Source of the DNA: Blautia massiliensis (ex Durand et al. 2017)
Lineage (GTDB): Bacteria > Bacillota > Clostridia > Lachnospirales > Lachnospiraceae
NCBI RefSeq assembly: GCF_001487165.1
Contig: NZ_LN913006.1
Location: 1,511,651 to 1,575,650, forward strand
Direction of reading: 5' to 3'
DNA: 64,000 nt
Shown piece by piece: positions 1 through 8,337 of this stretch (positions are counted from its first letter, which is position 1; each line of letters starts with the position of its first letter). Both the position numbers and the translations under genes were made by a program. The notes under the pieces were generated by a model. That model did no database searches. It was given only the letters and a program-made list of their open reading frames with translations, and was not told where the DNA came from.

Positions 1-134
<134 letters not shown>

Positions 135-299
135 ATGTTTGATTCGTTTACTCAAGACAACCGTTTGGCTATCTCTCGTTTTTACTGCTTTTGGTTTGTT
201 TAAACCGTTCTTTAAATGTAAAGAAATTTTCGAGAATCGTATGTGTTTCACTGTTTAGTTATCAAGGTTTGTTGTGTCTGTCTCTCAGACAGCTCGTTT

Positions 300-328
300 A
301 TTTTATCTCATCTCTTTTTGTTTGTCAA
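300..328 (-). promoter_or_regulatory. rRNA operon promoter P1 (gene-proximal)
   Basis: On the minus strand TTGACA (323-328) is followed after exactly 17 nt by TAAAAT (300-305). It reads toward the 16S gene with a leader of about 165 nt. The surrounding sequence is very AT-rich, as expected for UP-element-stimulated rrn promoters. Confidence 0.8.
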
Positions 329-398
329 GCACTTTTTTAAGTTTTTTTCAAACATTTTTGAGTTAAGATTTTGTTGTCGTTTCGTTGACGACTTGGAT

Positions 399-427
399 AC
401 TTTATCATATCTTCTGTCTTTTGTCAA
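399..427 (-). promoter_or_regulatory. rRNA operon promoter P2
   Basis: TTGACA (422-427) and TAAAGT (399-404) on the minus strand are spaced by 17 nt. It lies 99 bp upstream of P1 and has the same orientation. Confidence 0.72.
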
Positions 428-501
428 CTGTGAATTTCATTTTTCTGAAATTCTTTTTAATTGTTTGCTTTTCAAAAACAATTATTTGCGACAGCTCAGT
501 T

Positions 502-530
502 ATAATACCACTGGGAGTTATGCTTGTCAA
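502..530 (-). promoter_or_regulatory. rRNA operon promoter P3 (distal)
   Basis: TTGACA (525-530) and TATTAT (502-507) on the minus strand are spaced by 17 nt. Together with P1 and P2 it gives three evenly placed, near-consensus promoters for one rRNA operon, roughly 100 bp apart. Confidence 0.72.
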
Positions 531-715
531 CCATAAATTTCAATTTTTTTAGATTTTCCTGGAAGTTTATCTTTATAGGACAATTTTTTATTCTTATTTG
601 TAATTTTAGGATTATCTTTATTGTTGTTTATTGTGTTGTTTATCGTGTTGTTTTTTAATAATAAGTCTCTTCGCTGGATGGCGCTATGCCGGTCGCATTT
701 TCAATGCGGGAATAT

Positions 716-788
716 GCAGGGGGAAGGCCATCTCAGAGTTCCGTAGCCCGAAGGCCCTCCCCCTGCACCCCCACCCTCTTGGGCACGG
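716..788. repeat. Short hairpin element, family 2, copy A
   Basis: The 14-nt arm GCAGGGGGAAGGCC (716-729) pairs with GGCCCTCCCCCTGC (753-766), one mismatch. The loop carries CTCAGAGTTCCGTAGCCCG, and the 3' arm is followed by ACCCCC...GGGCACGG. The same layout with a closely similar loop recurs at 5178-5247, so this is a dispersed element and not a one-off terminator. There is no U-tract. It could be a REP/MITE-like element or a structured RNA; I do not recognise a named family. Confidence 0.6.
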
Positions 789-842
789 AAGGAGTTCTGC
801 GTTGTTGTGTGTGCTGCGTTGTTGACTTTTGTCTGTATGCTG

Positions 843-934
843 CGGTACTCAGAATGGAACGTTGTGCCGATCTGGTTTCTGTATTCTTCGGTACTTATGG
901 TGGTACGCTGTGCCGATCTGGATTCTGGATTCTT
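843..934. repeat. 46-bp tandem duplication in the rRNA upstream region
   Basis: Two adjacent imperfect copies (843-888 and 889-934) both begin CGGTACT and share TGTGCCGATCTGG and the ending ATTCTT. No gene is visible from about 789 to 1000; the short reading frames there have no ribosome binding site and follow the repeat. Confidence 0.55.
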
Positions 935-1000
935 TGATGTTTTCGTTAATGTTTGCTTCTGTCCCATACTCTGGCTTTTTCCTGTCGGCTGGAAGCGTCA

Positions 1001-1209
1001 GCCAGAGGAAGGTGGCATCGCTCCGGGCTGCTGCGGAGGAGGGGTGATTACTACTTGGGCTGCGGGAGACGGCGTTATTGCGGCAGGGTCTGCTGTCTGA
1101 GCCGGAGGCGAGTTCTGGCCCTGCCGCAATGCTTTTAGCCGTCTCACGGAGCCCTAGTAGTATCCCCCCGACGGAGTCCCTGCCCGGTGCGATGCCACCT
1201 TCCTCTGGC
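1001..1209. repeat. Long nested-hairpin element, family 1, copy A
   Basis: A perfect 21-bp terminal inverted repeat (1001-1021 against 1189-1209, GCCAGAGGAAGG... / ...CCTTCCTCTGGC) encloses a second stem near 1059-1075 / 1138-1154 and a 12-bp inner stem ATTGCGGCAGGG / CCCTGCCGCAAT. The apex holds GCTGTCTGAGC and GCGAGTTC, and the 3' side holds CTTTTAGC, CCTAG and CCCCGACG. The same order of stems and the same unpaired motifs recur at 16940-17151 although the outer stems differ in sequence. This is the signature of a conserved structure. No open reading frame inside looks coding. Confidence 0.62.
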
Positions 1210-1370
1210 GTTCCTCAACCACATCCACCTCTCAAAACCTCAAAAACATCCCCGACTGCATCCACTCCCGGAGCGATGCCACCTTCCTCTGGCGTCCCTC
1301 TCCATCCTTCTCACAACACCTCAAAAGCATCCCCGACTGCATCCACCGAGCGATGCCACCTTCCTCTGGC
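1189..1370. repeat. Three spaced copies of a 21-bp arm in a tandem array
   Basis: The right arm of the neighbouring hairpin element (GCGATGCCACC...TCTGGC) occurs at 1189, 1273 and 1350, each followed by GT(T/C)CCTC and a C-rich linker that includes CATCCCCGACTGCATCCA. The period is 84 then 77 bp. The linker lengths are uneven and there are only three units, so a CRISPR is excluded. Confidence 0.65.
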
Positions 1371-1453
1371 GTCCCTCGACCACATCCATACACACAAAAA
1401 AAGCCCAGCATCTTCATATTCCAAAGACACCGGACTCCCATCAGTCATATATA

Positions 1454-1526
1454 AGCTGGAAATGAGACTCGAACTCACGACCCCTTCATTACGAGTGAAG
1501 TGCTCTACCGACTGAGCTATTCCAGC
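1454..1526 (-). tRNA. tRNA-Thr (anticodon CGT)
   Basis: The reverse complement folds into a full cloverleaf: acceptor GCTGGAA / TTCCAGC, D-arm, anticodon stem CTTCA / TGAAG with loop CTCGTAA, and T-arm with GTTCGAGTC. The anticodon is CGT, reading ACG (threonine). The 3' CCA is not encoded. It is a single tRNA with its own promoter just upstream. Confidence 0.95.
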
Positions 1527-1546
1527 TTGTGCTAAACACAACTGAT

Positions 1547-1574
1547 ATTATACCGTATTTTACAAAAAATGCAA
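1547..1574 (-). promoter_or_regulatory. Promoter of the tRNA-Thr gene
   Basis: TTGCAT (1569-1574) and a perfect TATAAT (1547-1552) on the minus strand are separated by 16 nt. The tRNA 5' end lies 21 nt downstream of the -10 box. Confidence 0.75.
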
Positions 1575-1652
1575 GCACTTTTTCCTACAATCCACTTAAA
1601 TCCTCACCACCCCAATCACCCCCAAACATATTCCCATTTAATTCACAAACCA

Positions 1653-3926
1653 TCACTCATCCCCGGAAGCCCCCTTCCTGCGAGAAGCCACCCGTTTCAC
1701 AACCTTTACCGCATCCTTTACAGCCACAGATTTTTCAACCACCTTCATTTTCGCCTTATCCATACGCTTTCCCCTGCTTTTCCCCACAGTCTTTTTCACA
1801 TTTCCTTTCTTCACAGAGCTTTTCTTCACATCCCCCTTCTCCGGTGTACACCCAAATACCGCCACACCATAAGCCGGAAGCTTCAGCTTCAAAGAAAATT
1901 CCCTGTTATCACACTCCATATGAATAGCCGCTTTCGCCCGTGCGTTCACCACACCCTGTCCGCCAAACTTTTCACTGTCACTGTTGAAAATTTCCTTATA
2001 TTTCCCCGCAAAAGGCACACCAACCCGGTAACTGTCATAAGATACCGGTGAAAAATTACACACCGCAAGAATCGTTTCTTCCTGCTTTTCCGTCTTACGA
2101 AGAAACGCAACCACATTCTCATCATAGCTGGTAAACTGGATCCACTCAAACCCATCCGAATTACCATCCATTGCATACAACGCCGGATGATTCCTGTAAA
2201 GTTCATTCAGATCATGCAGATACGCCCTCATTTCCGGCCCCACATCCCCATCCGGCGCAGTCATCTTCACACCCGGATGAAGCATCAGATAGCCATACGC
2301 AGCACGCAGCTGAGCATCCTTCTGCCTTGAAGATCCCGGAAGCTTCTCCAGAAACTCTTTTAACGTACCCACATCTCTCTTCCCCAGAGTCAGTACATAA
2401 TGCTCACTATATGCATACATCATGGAAAGCGTCAGCTGATCATAATAATTTCGTCTGTCCAAAGGCTCTGCTTCCAGGTAAGAGAGAAGATCCTTTGTCC
2501 AGCCACCACTCCATTTATAGTCAAACCCCAGATGATCATTCTCCACACTGTCTGTAAGCTGCGGCCATAAACCATCCTCCTGTGCGATCAGAAGAATCCC
2601 CGGATACTGCTTCTTCACAATAGAATTCAGATGCTTCAGAAACTCCATTGCCTGAAGGTTCTCATTGGAACTATAAAGATTAGCCGTCCACTGTCCCGCC
2701 TCTCTTCCAAAATCCAGATACAGCATCGCATCTACATCATCCATCCGAAATCCGTCCACATGAAATTCATCCAGCCAGAAAAACGCATTGGAAATAAGAA
2801 AATCTTTGACCATAGGACTTCCGTAATTATAAAGCATGGTGCCCCACATCGGATGAACGGCCATAGCCGGATCCTGTACTTCATAAAGAGGAGTTCCGTC
2901 AAATTTCTCAAGCCCTGCATCAAACCGCGGAAACTGAGCCGGTGTCCAGTCCAGGATCACGCCAATCCCTGCCTGATGAAGATCCTCCACCAGTGTCCGG
3001 AAATCTGCCGCAGTCCCAAAACGGGTAGTCACAGCATAATACGCAGACGTAGAATATCCTCCTGAACTTCGGTCAAGATACTCCATCACCGGATGAAATT
3101 CTACATGCGTATAACCGGTTTCCTTCAGAAACTCCACCAGTTCACCACTGTTTTTCCACTCTGTTACATCCGTTTCATAAATAGAAACCGGAACTTCACG
3201 GCTGGCAAACCTTTCACGTTCCTTCATCCACGCTTCATCCTGCCATAAAAAATCCCCCAGCTCTGTTACAACAGAAATCACAGACGGCGCTCCCTGGGTT
3301 CCATTTCCGTAAGGATCAGACTTCCGCTGTACATTGCCGCCTTTGATCTTGATCTCATACTGGTAAGAGGCCCCTGCCTGTACACCTGGAACAAAAATCT
3401 CAAAAATTCCGGACATTGGCATCCGATGCATCGGAAGACGCCTTCCATCCCACCTGTCAAAATCACCGACCACACTGACACGGATTGCATTGGGTGCCCA
3501 GACAGCAAAATATGTTCCTTCTACCTCGCCACAGGTCCCCGGATGCGCTCCCAGCTTCTCATATGCCTTGTAATAGACACCGGCACAAAAAGCTCGTTCC
3601 TCCTCTTCCGTGATCTGGCATGGACATTCATACGCATCGTAAAAAGTCTCTTTCCTGCTTCCTCTTATCACACGGAAACGATATTCCGGAATCCTTTTCA
3701 GCGGAAGCATTACAGCATAATAACCAGCCTCATCTTCCAGGATCATCGGATAACTCTTTTCCCCTACAACAACCTCTGCAGCATCCGCTCCCGGAAAAAA
3801 TCCCTGGATCAGAACGCCATCCTCTGTTACCCTTGGCTGCATCACATCACGAGGTGATGCCTCCTCCCCATAAACGATCGCCTCGATCCGGGGCCAATCC
3901 ATATATTCATACGCTTTATCAGCCAT
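1653..3926 (-). CDS. Glycogen branching enzyme-like protein (GH13), catalytic motifs altered
   Basis: This 757-aa protein has the build of a 1,4-alpha-glucan branching enzyme: an N-terminal beta domain, CBM48 at about 118-225, a GH13 barrel at about 240-610 and a C-terminal beta domain to about 690. The nucleophile motif DGFRMDD (D396) and the acid motif AQE (E450) are present. Region I reads DWTPAQFP (usual His is Gln331), and region IV reads LTLGKRD where active enzymes have LPLSHDE, so the third catalytic aspartate is replaced by Arg517. The loop after region IV is also shortened. The last 60 residues are a Lys-rich basic tail. The start at 3926 has GGAGGAG 8 nt upstream; an upstream in-frame extension lacks one. 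It may be an inactive paralogue or a glucan-binding protein. Confidence 0.85.
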   Translation of the reverse strand: MADKAYEYMDWPRIEAIVYGEEASPRDVMQPRVTEDGVLIQGFFPGADAAEVVVGEKSYPMILEDEAGYYAVMLPLKRIPEYRFRVIRGSRKETFYDAYECPCQITEEEERAFCAGVYYKAYEKLGAHPGTCGEVEGTYFAVWAPNAIRVSVVGDFDRWDGRRLPMHRMPMSGIFEIFVPGVQAGASYQYEIKIKGGNVQRKSDPYGNGTQGAPSVISVVTELGDFLWQDEAWMKERERFASREVPVSIYETDVTEWKNSGELVEFLKETGYTHVEFHPVMEYLDRSSGGYSTSAYYAVTTRFGTAADFRTLVEDLHQAGIGVILDWTPAQFPRFDAGLEKFDGTPLYEVQDPAMAVHPMWGTMLYNYGSPMVKDFLISNAFFWLDEFHVDGFRMDDVDAMLYLDFGREAGQWTANLYSSNENLQAMEFLKHLNSIVKKQYPGILLIAQEDGLWPQLTDSVENDHLGFDYKWSGGWTKDLLSYLEAEPLDRRNYYDQLTLSMMYAYSEHYVLTLGKRDVGTLKEFLEKLPGSSRQKDAQLRAAYGYLMLHPGVKMTAPDGDVGPEMRAYLHDLNELYRNHPALYAMDGNSDGFEWIQFTSYDENVVAFLRKTEKQEETILAVCNFSPVSYDSYRVGVPFAGKYKEIFNSDSEKFGGQGVVNARAKAAIHMECDNREFSLKLKLPAYGVAVFGCTPEKGDVKKSSVKKGNVKKTVGKSRGKRMDKAKMKVVEKSVAVKDAVKVVKRVASRRKGASGDE

Positions 3927-4067
3927 AATCGTCTCCTCCATCATATTTGTTGTTTTATAGACTAAGTTTACCACCATTTTACAGAAAAATAAAGATAACA
4001 GTTCTAATCTTCGCAAAAAGCACCACAAGTAACCGGTAACAGAACAGAAAATAATTCGATTTGGTCC

Positions 4068-4096
4068 TTCCCAAAATCATGTGTAACGATTATAAT
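4068..4096 (+). promoter_or_regulatory. Probable promoter of the PfkB sugar kinase
   Basis: A perfect TATAAT (4091-4096) lies 17 nt after a weak -35 TTCCCA (4068-4073), giving a leader of about 40 nt before the kinase start codon. Confidence 0.5.
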
Positions 4097-4141
4097 ATGA
4101 AGCAGAATATGAAACAAATAACTTATCAGGAGGAATCATCA

Positions 4142-5113
4142 ATGGAAAACAGACAGTATGATGTAACAGCTCTCGGCGAGCTTCTGATCGACTTCACAGA
4201 AAACGGTGACAGTTCCCAAGGAAACCCTACTTTCGAGGCAAACCCGGGCGGAGCTCCCTGTAACGTTCTTGCCATGCTGAACCGTCTTGGCAAAAAAACT
4301 GCATTTATCGGAAAGGTCGGAAACGACATGTTCGGCAAGCAGCTGAAGGCTGCCGTAGAAGAATGCGGCATTGATACCAGAAATCTTGTCATGGACGATG
4401 AAATTCACACTACCCTTGCTTTTGTACATACTTACCCGGACGGAGACCGTGATTTTTCTTTCTACCGTAATCCAGGTGCAGATATGATGCTGACAAAGGA
4501 TGAGGTAGATGCCGATCTGATCCGCAATTCCAGGATCTTCCATTTCGGCACGCTTTCTTCCACACATGAGGGTGTCCGTGAAGCAACCCGCTATGCTCTT
4601 GACGTGGCAAAAGAAGCCGGATGCATCATCACCTTTGACCCGAACTTACGCCCTCCACTCTGGAAGGATCTGAACGATGCCCGCAAAGAGATCGAATACG
4701 GCATGGAACGCTGTGATGTACTGAAGATTTCTGATAATGAAGTGGAATTTCTTTTTGACACAACAGATTATGATAAGGGTGCTGCCCTTATCGAAGAAAA
4801 ATATCATATCCCGCTTGTGCTGATCACAATGGGAAAAGACGGAAGCCGCGCTTATTATCGCGGACGGAAGGTCGAGGCTGCTCCTTTCCTTCAGGAAAAA
4901 ACCATTGAAACCACCGGTGCAGGAGACACCTTCTGTGCAAGCACCCTGAATTATGTGCTGGAACACGGTCTTGAGGATCTCACTGACGAAAATCTCGCAG
5001 AGCTTCTTACTTTTGCAAATGCAGCAGCTTCTCTCATCACAACAAAGAAGGGAGCACTCCGCGTAATGCCTGAAAGAGATGAAGTTCTTGACTTCATCGC
5101 ATCCCGCAAGTAG
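4142..5113 (+). CDS. Carbohydrate kinase, PfkB family (probable fructokinase)
   Basis: This 323-aa ribokinase-fold cytoplasmic kinase shows the N-terminal sugar-binding signature GGAPCNVLAMLNRLG, DPNLRPPLW in the middle, and the C-terminal PfkB signature ETTGAGDTF, where the Asp is the catalytic base. Overall similarity in motif and length is closest to bacterial fructokinases (fructose to fructose-6-phosphate), but 2-keto-3-deoxygluconate or other sugars cannot be excluded. The start at 4142 follows AGGAGG at ideal spacing; an upstream in-frame ATG at 4061 has none. It stands alone, divergent from the branching-enzyme-like gene. Confidence 0.85.
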   Translation: MENRQYDVTALGELLIDFTENGDSSQGNPTFEANPGGAPCNVLAMLNRLGKKTAFIGKVGNDMFGKQLKAAVEECGIDTRNLVMDDEIHTTLAFVHTYPDGDRDFSFYRNPGADMMLTKDEVDADLIRNSRIFHFGTLSSTHEGVREATRYALDVAKEAGCIITFDPNLRPPLWKDLNDARKEIEYGMERCDVLKISDNEVEFLFDTTDYDKGAALIEEKYHIPLVLITMGKDGSRAYYRGRKVEAAPFLQEKTIETTGAGDTFCASTLNYVLEHGLEDLTDENLAELLTFANAAASLITTKKGALRVMPERDEVLDFIASRK

Positions 5114-5177
5114 TGTATGTTTTTCTTTTATTGAATTATTTTTTTGTTTATTGGCTTTGAAAAGCTGAGAAAACACC

Positions 5178-5247
5178 GCAGGGGGAGAAAGCACTCAAAG
5201 TTACGAAGCCCGTTTTTCTCCCCCTGCACCCCCTCTTTCCGGGCACG
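5178..5247. repeat. Short hairpin element, family 2, copy B
   Basis: GCAGGGGGAGAAA (5178-5190) pairs with TTTCTCCCCCTGC ending at 5227. The loop contains CTCAAAGTTACGAAGCCCG, matching copy A at 716-788 in both loop and 3' flank (CACCCC...GGGCACG). It sits 65 bp after the sugar kinase but lacks a U-tract, so it is probably not a plain terminator. Confidence 0.6.
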
Positions 5248-5397
5248 TACCGCAGAAACGACGCTTCGCGCCTATCCGCCAATTGTTGTGTATTCTTCAT
5301 ATTTTCCCTATTATATCATATATTTTTATTAATATCTTATCGTATAAAAATTTACAACCAATATCATTACGCATATTATATTTGCACATTATATTTG

Positions 5398-5692
5398 TAT
5401 TTGATATATTTACATTTAATATATTTGCATTTAATATATTTGCATTTGATATATTTGCATTTAATATATTTGCATTTGATATATTTGCATTTGATATATT
5501 TGCATTTGATATATTTGCATTTGATATATTTGCATTTGATATATTTGCATTTGATATATTTGCATTTGATATATTTACATTTGATCATTTGATATATTTG
5601 AATTTGATATATTTACATTTGATCATTTGATATATTTGAATTTGATCATTTGATATATCTGCATTTGATATATTTACCGCTCAAATTCACTT
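5398..5692. repeat. 15-bp AT-rich tandem repeat array
   Basis: About 13 near-identical units of TTTGATATATTTGCA (with G/A and GAT/AAT variants) run from about 5398 to 5580. Degenerate units with GATCATT inserts continue to about 5692. Because the unit is a multiple of 3, it leaves long open frames on both strands with repeated pentapeptides such as YIKCK. These have no ribosome binding site or start context and are not called as genes. Confidence 0.85.
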
Positions 5693-5941
5693 CTATATTA
5701 TTCCAAAAAATCCGCAGATGTGCCCCGCACATCGAGACCTACCAACGCCCTCCCACCCTCACTCTCGGCTCAACCTTCCACATCCAATACCGTCACATAC
5801 CTACAACGGCCTCAAGACTTTTTCCCTCTCAACAACCCCTTCAGGCCGTTCTCCTCCATCGGCTCAACCTTTCGTTCCCAGCACCGTCGCATACAGACAC
5901 AAGTCAACAAAACTCCCGTCCTCCACAACCAAGCACTCCTA

Positions 5942-5990
5942 AAAAAAGCCCGAGGGGTGTGCAGAGGGGCCGCGGCTTTGCGGCCCCTTT
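5942..5990 (-). repeat. Short GC-rich hairpin related to family 2
   Basis: On the minus strand GGGGCCGC AAAG-containing loop pairs with GCGGCCCC and is followed by CTGCACACCCC...GGGC and a run of seven T. The 3' flank matches the tail of the two family-2 elements, but the stem is shorter. It lies directly after the serA terminator and could act as a second terminator. Confidence 0.5.
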
Positions 5991-6010
5991 GCGGTTTTCC
6001 TTTTTTCCTC

Positions 6011-6069
6011 AAAAAAATACTGTGCGCCATTCGCCAAAAAAGCAAACGCCACACAGTATTTAAAAAAAA
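6011..6069 (-). terminator. Terminator of the leuB-ilvD-ilvB-serC-serA operon
   Basis: On the minus strand AAATACTGTGTGGCG pairs with CGCACAGTATTT around a 20-nt loop and runs into T7. It starts 23 nt after the serA stop codon. Confidence 0.8.
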
Positions 6070-6091
6070 GTATTTCTAACCTCTTGTTACT

Positions 6092-7255
6092 TTACTTAAC
6101 AACACGCACCCTGTACATTCCCTCAATCTCCTTGAGTTCATCTAACGCCTTAGCAGACGCCGCACTCTCAAGATCTATAAGAGTATAAGCAAACTCCCCT
6201 TTACTCTTATTCGTCATATCCGCAATATTCAATCCCTCAGATCCAAGGATCTTGGTAACCTGACTGATCATATTCGGTGTGTTGCTGTGCGCAAGAGAGA
6301 TTCTTCCAACAGCCACACAGGTACCCATATCACAGTTCGGATAATTAACTGAATTTTTGATATTACCATTCTCAAGGTAATCGCGGATCTCCTTTACAGC
6401 CATCTCTGCACAGTTTTCTTCAGATTCCTCTGTAGACGCACCAAGATGCGGAGTTACCAGAATACCCTCACGTCCTGCAACTGTCTCATTTGCAAAGTCA
6501 GTTACATACTTCTTAACCTTGCCACTCTCAACAGCCTCGATCAGCGCATCCTCATCAACAAGAAGATCTCTTGCAAAATTCAGAAGAACTACGCCGTCCT
6601 TCATCTTATCGAAAGCTTCTTTGTTGATCATCTTCTTAGTGCTGTCAAGAAGCGGCACATGAATGGTGATATAATCGCACTGGCTGTAGATCTCATCCAG
6701 GCTCTTGCTGTGCTTGATGGTTCTGGACAGGTTCCATGCTGCATCAATAGAAAGATATGGGTCATAGCCATATACCTCCATGCCAAGACCGCATGCTGCG
6801 TTTGCCACCATGGCTCCAATGGCTCCAAGACCGATGATACCAAGCTTTTTGCCGCTGATCTCGCATCCTGCGAACTGTTTTTTCTGCTTCTCGGCAAGCT
6901 TGCCGATGTGCTCTTTATCTTTCTCCTGTGCAACCCACTCGATACCTCCTACGATATCTCTGGATGCAAGGAGCATACCTGCAAGTACCAGCTCTTTTAC
7001 GCCGTTTGCGTTAGCTCCAGGCGTGTTGAATACAACAACACCCTTCTCTGCATACTCCTTAACCGGAATATTATTGACGCCTGCACCTGCACGTGCAACT
7101 GCACAAACGCTCTTCGGCAGCTCCATGTCGTGCATTTTTGCACTTCTTACAAGGATTGCGTCACACTGGTCAGCGGTCTCTGTTTTTTTATAATTATCGC
7201 CAAAAAGTTTCAGACCTTTTTCAGCGATCGGATTCAGGCAATGATACTGGAACAT
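6092..7255 (-). CDS. serA: D-3-phosphoglycerate dehydrogenase
   Basis: The 387-aa cytoplasmic enzyme oxidises 3-phosphoglycerate to 3-phosphohydroxypyruvate with NAD+, the first step of serine synthesis. The Rossmann motif GLGAIGAMVANAA (about 141-153), the catalytic Arg in LNFARD and the HLGAST region are visible. A C-terminal ACT domain (about 315-387) gives the short SerA form common in Clostridia. The start codon overlaps the serC stop (TAATG), with GAGGAG just upstream, so the two are translationally coupled. It is the last gene of the operon. Confidence 0.95.
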   Translation of the reverse strand: MFQYHCLNPIAEKGLKLFGDNYKKTETADQCDAILVRSAKMHDMELPKSVCAVARAGAGVNNIPVKEYAEKGVVVFNTPGANANGVKELVLAGMLLASRDIVGGIEWVAQEKDKEHIGKLAEKQKKQFAGCEISGKKLGIIGLGAIGAMVANAACGLGMEVYGYDPYLSIDAAWNLSRTIKHSKSLDEIYSQCDYITIHVPLLDSTKKMINKEAFDKMKDGVVLLNFARDLLVDEDALIEAVESGKVKKYVTDFANETVAGREGILVTPHLGASTEESEENCAEMAVKEIRDYLENGNIKNSVNYPNCDMGTCVAVGRISLAHSNTPNMISQVTKILGSEGLNIADMTNKSKGEFAYTLIDLESAASAKALDELKEIEGMYRVRVVK

Positions 7256-8337
7256 TATGCATTCTCCTCCTCGAATTTTTTCATGAATGCAACCAGTGCC
7301 TCTACGCCGGCCTTTGGCATGGCATTGTAGATGCTGGCACGCATTCCGCCAACAGTACGGTGTCCTTTCAGGTTTACAAGTCCTGCTTCAGTTGCCTCTT
7401 TAACAAACTTGGCATCCATTTCCTTGTCACCGGTTACGAACGGTACATTCATAAGGGATCTGTCTTCCGGAACTACAGTTCCTTTGAACAGCTTGCTGGA
7501 ATCCAGGTAATCATAAAGGATTTTTGCTTTTTCCTCATTGCGCTGCTTCATCACTTCCAGACCGCCCATCTTCTTCAGCCATTTGAATACTTTTCCGCAT
7601 ACATAGATGCAGTAAGCATTCGGCGTATTGTAAAGAGAGCCTGCGTCTGCATGTGTCTTATAAGTAAGCATGGTTGGGGTTCCCGGAAGAACATCCTCTG
7701 TGATCAGGTCCTCACGGATGATCACGATAACCATGCCTGCCGGTCCGATGTTCTTCTGAACACCGCCATAGATAATACCATATTTGCTTACATCCACCGG
7801 CTCAGACAGGAAGCAGGAGGATACATCTGCTACCAGAGTCTTACCTTTTGTGTTTGGAAGTTTTTTGAATTTTGTGCCGTAAATGGTGTTGTTCTCACAG
7901 ATGTATACGTAGTCTGCATCCGGGCTGATCGGCAGATCACTGCAGTCCGGGATATAGCTGAAGGTTTTATCTTCAGAAGAGGCGATCTTGTTTGCTTTTC
8001 CGTATTTCTGAGCTTCCTGATAAGCTTTTTTTGCCCACTGTCCTGTTACGATATAATCTGCGACCTTGTTTTTCATAAGGTTCATCGGGATCATGGCAAA
8101 CTGCTGGGATGCTCCTCCCTGAAGGAAAAGTACCTTGTAGTTATCCGGAATGTTCATAAGCTCGCGAAGATCTTTCTCTGCAGTATCAATGATCTCCTGA
8201 AAAGCTGCACTTCTGTGGCTCATTTCCATAACAGACATTCCTGTGCCGTTATAATCCATCATCTCATCCGCTACTTCTTTGAGTACTTCCTCTGGAAGCA
8301 CTGCCGGTCCGGCAGAAAAATTATACACTCTACTCAT
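7255..8337 (-). CDS. serC: Phosphoserine aminotransferase
   Basis: The 360-aa PLP enzyme converts 3-phosphohydroxypyruvate and glutamate to phosphoserine and 2-oxoglutarate, the second serine-pathway step. It shows the N-terminal YNFSAGPAVLP signature, GGASQQF phosphate-contact motif, DVSSCFLS and the PLP lysine in GGVQKNIGPAG. Length is normal. Its start lies inside the ilvB 3' end (8-bp overlap), with GAGGAGGAT as ribosome binding site. SerB (phosphoserine phosphatase) is not in the window. Confidence 0.96.
   Translation of the reverse strand: MSRVYNFSAGPAVLPEEVLKEVADEMMDYNGTGMSVMEMSHRSAAFQEIIDTAEKDLRELMNIPDNYKVLFLQGGASQQFAMIPMNLMKNKVADYIVTGQWAKKAYQEAQKYGKANKIASSEDKTFSYIPDCSDLPISPDADYVYICENNTIYGTKFKKLPNTKGKTLVADVSSCFLSEPVDVSKYGIIYGGVQKNIGPAGMVIVIIREDLITEDVLPGTPTMLTYKTHADAGSLYNTPNAYCIYVCGKVFKWLKKMGGLEVMKQRNEEKAKILYDYLDSSKLFKGTVVPEDRSLMNVPFVTGDKEMDAKFVKEATEAGLVNLKGHRTVGGMRASIYNAMPKAGVEALVAFMKKFEEENA

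Noticed and set aside
1189..1370. CRISPR array
   Set aside because: Only three repeats, spacers of uneven length and similar to each other, and no cas genes in the window.
5283..5630. Open frames with repeated FAFDI, YLHLI or YIKCK pentapeptides
   Set aside because: They are translations of the 15-bp tandem repeat in all frames, with no ribosome binding site, no domain and no start context.
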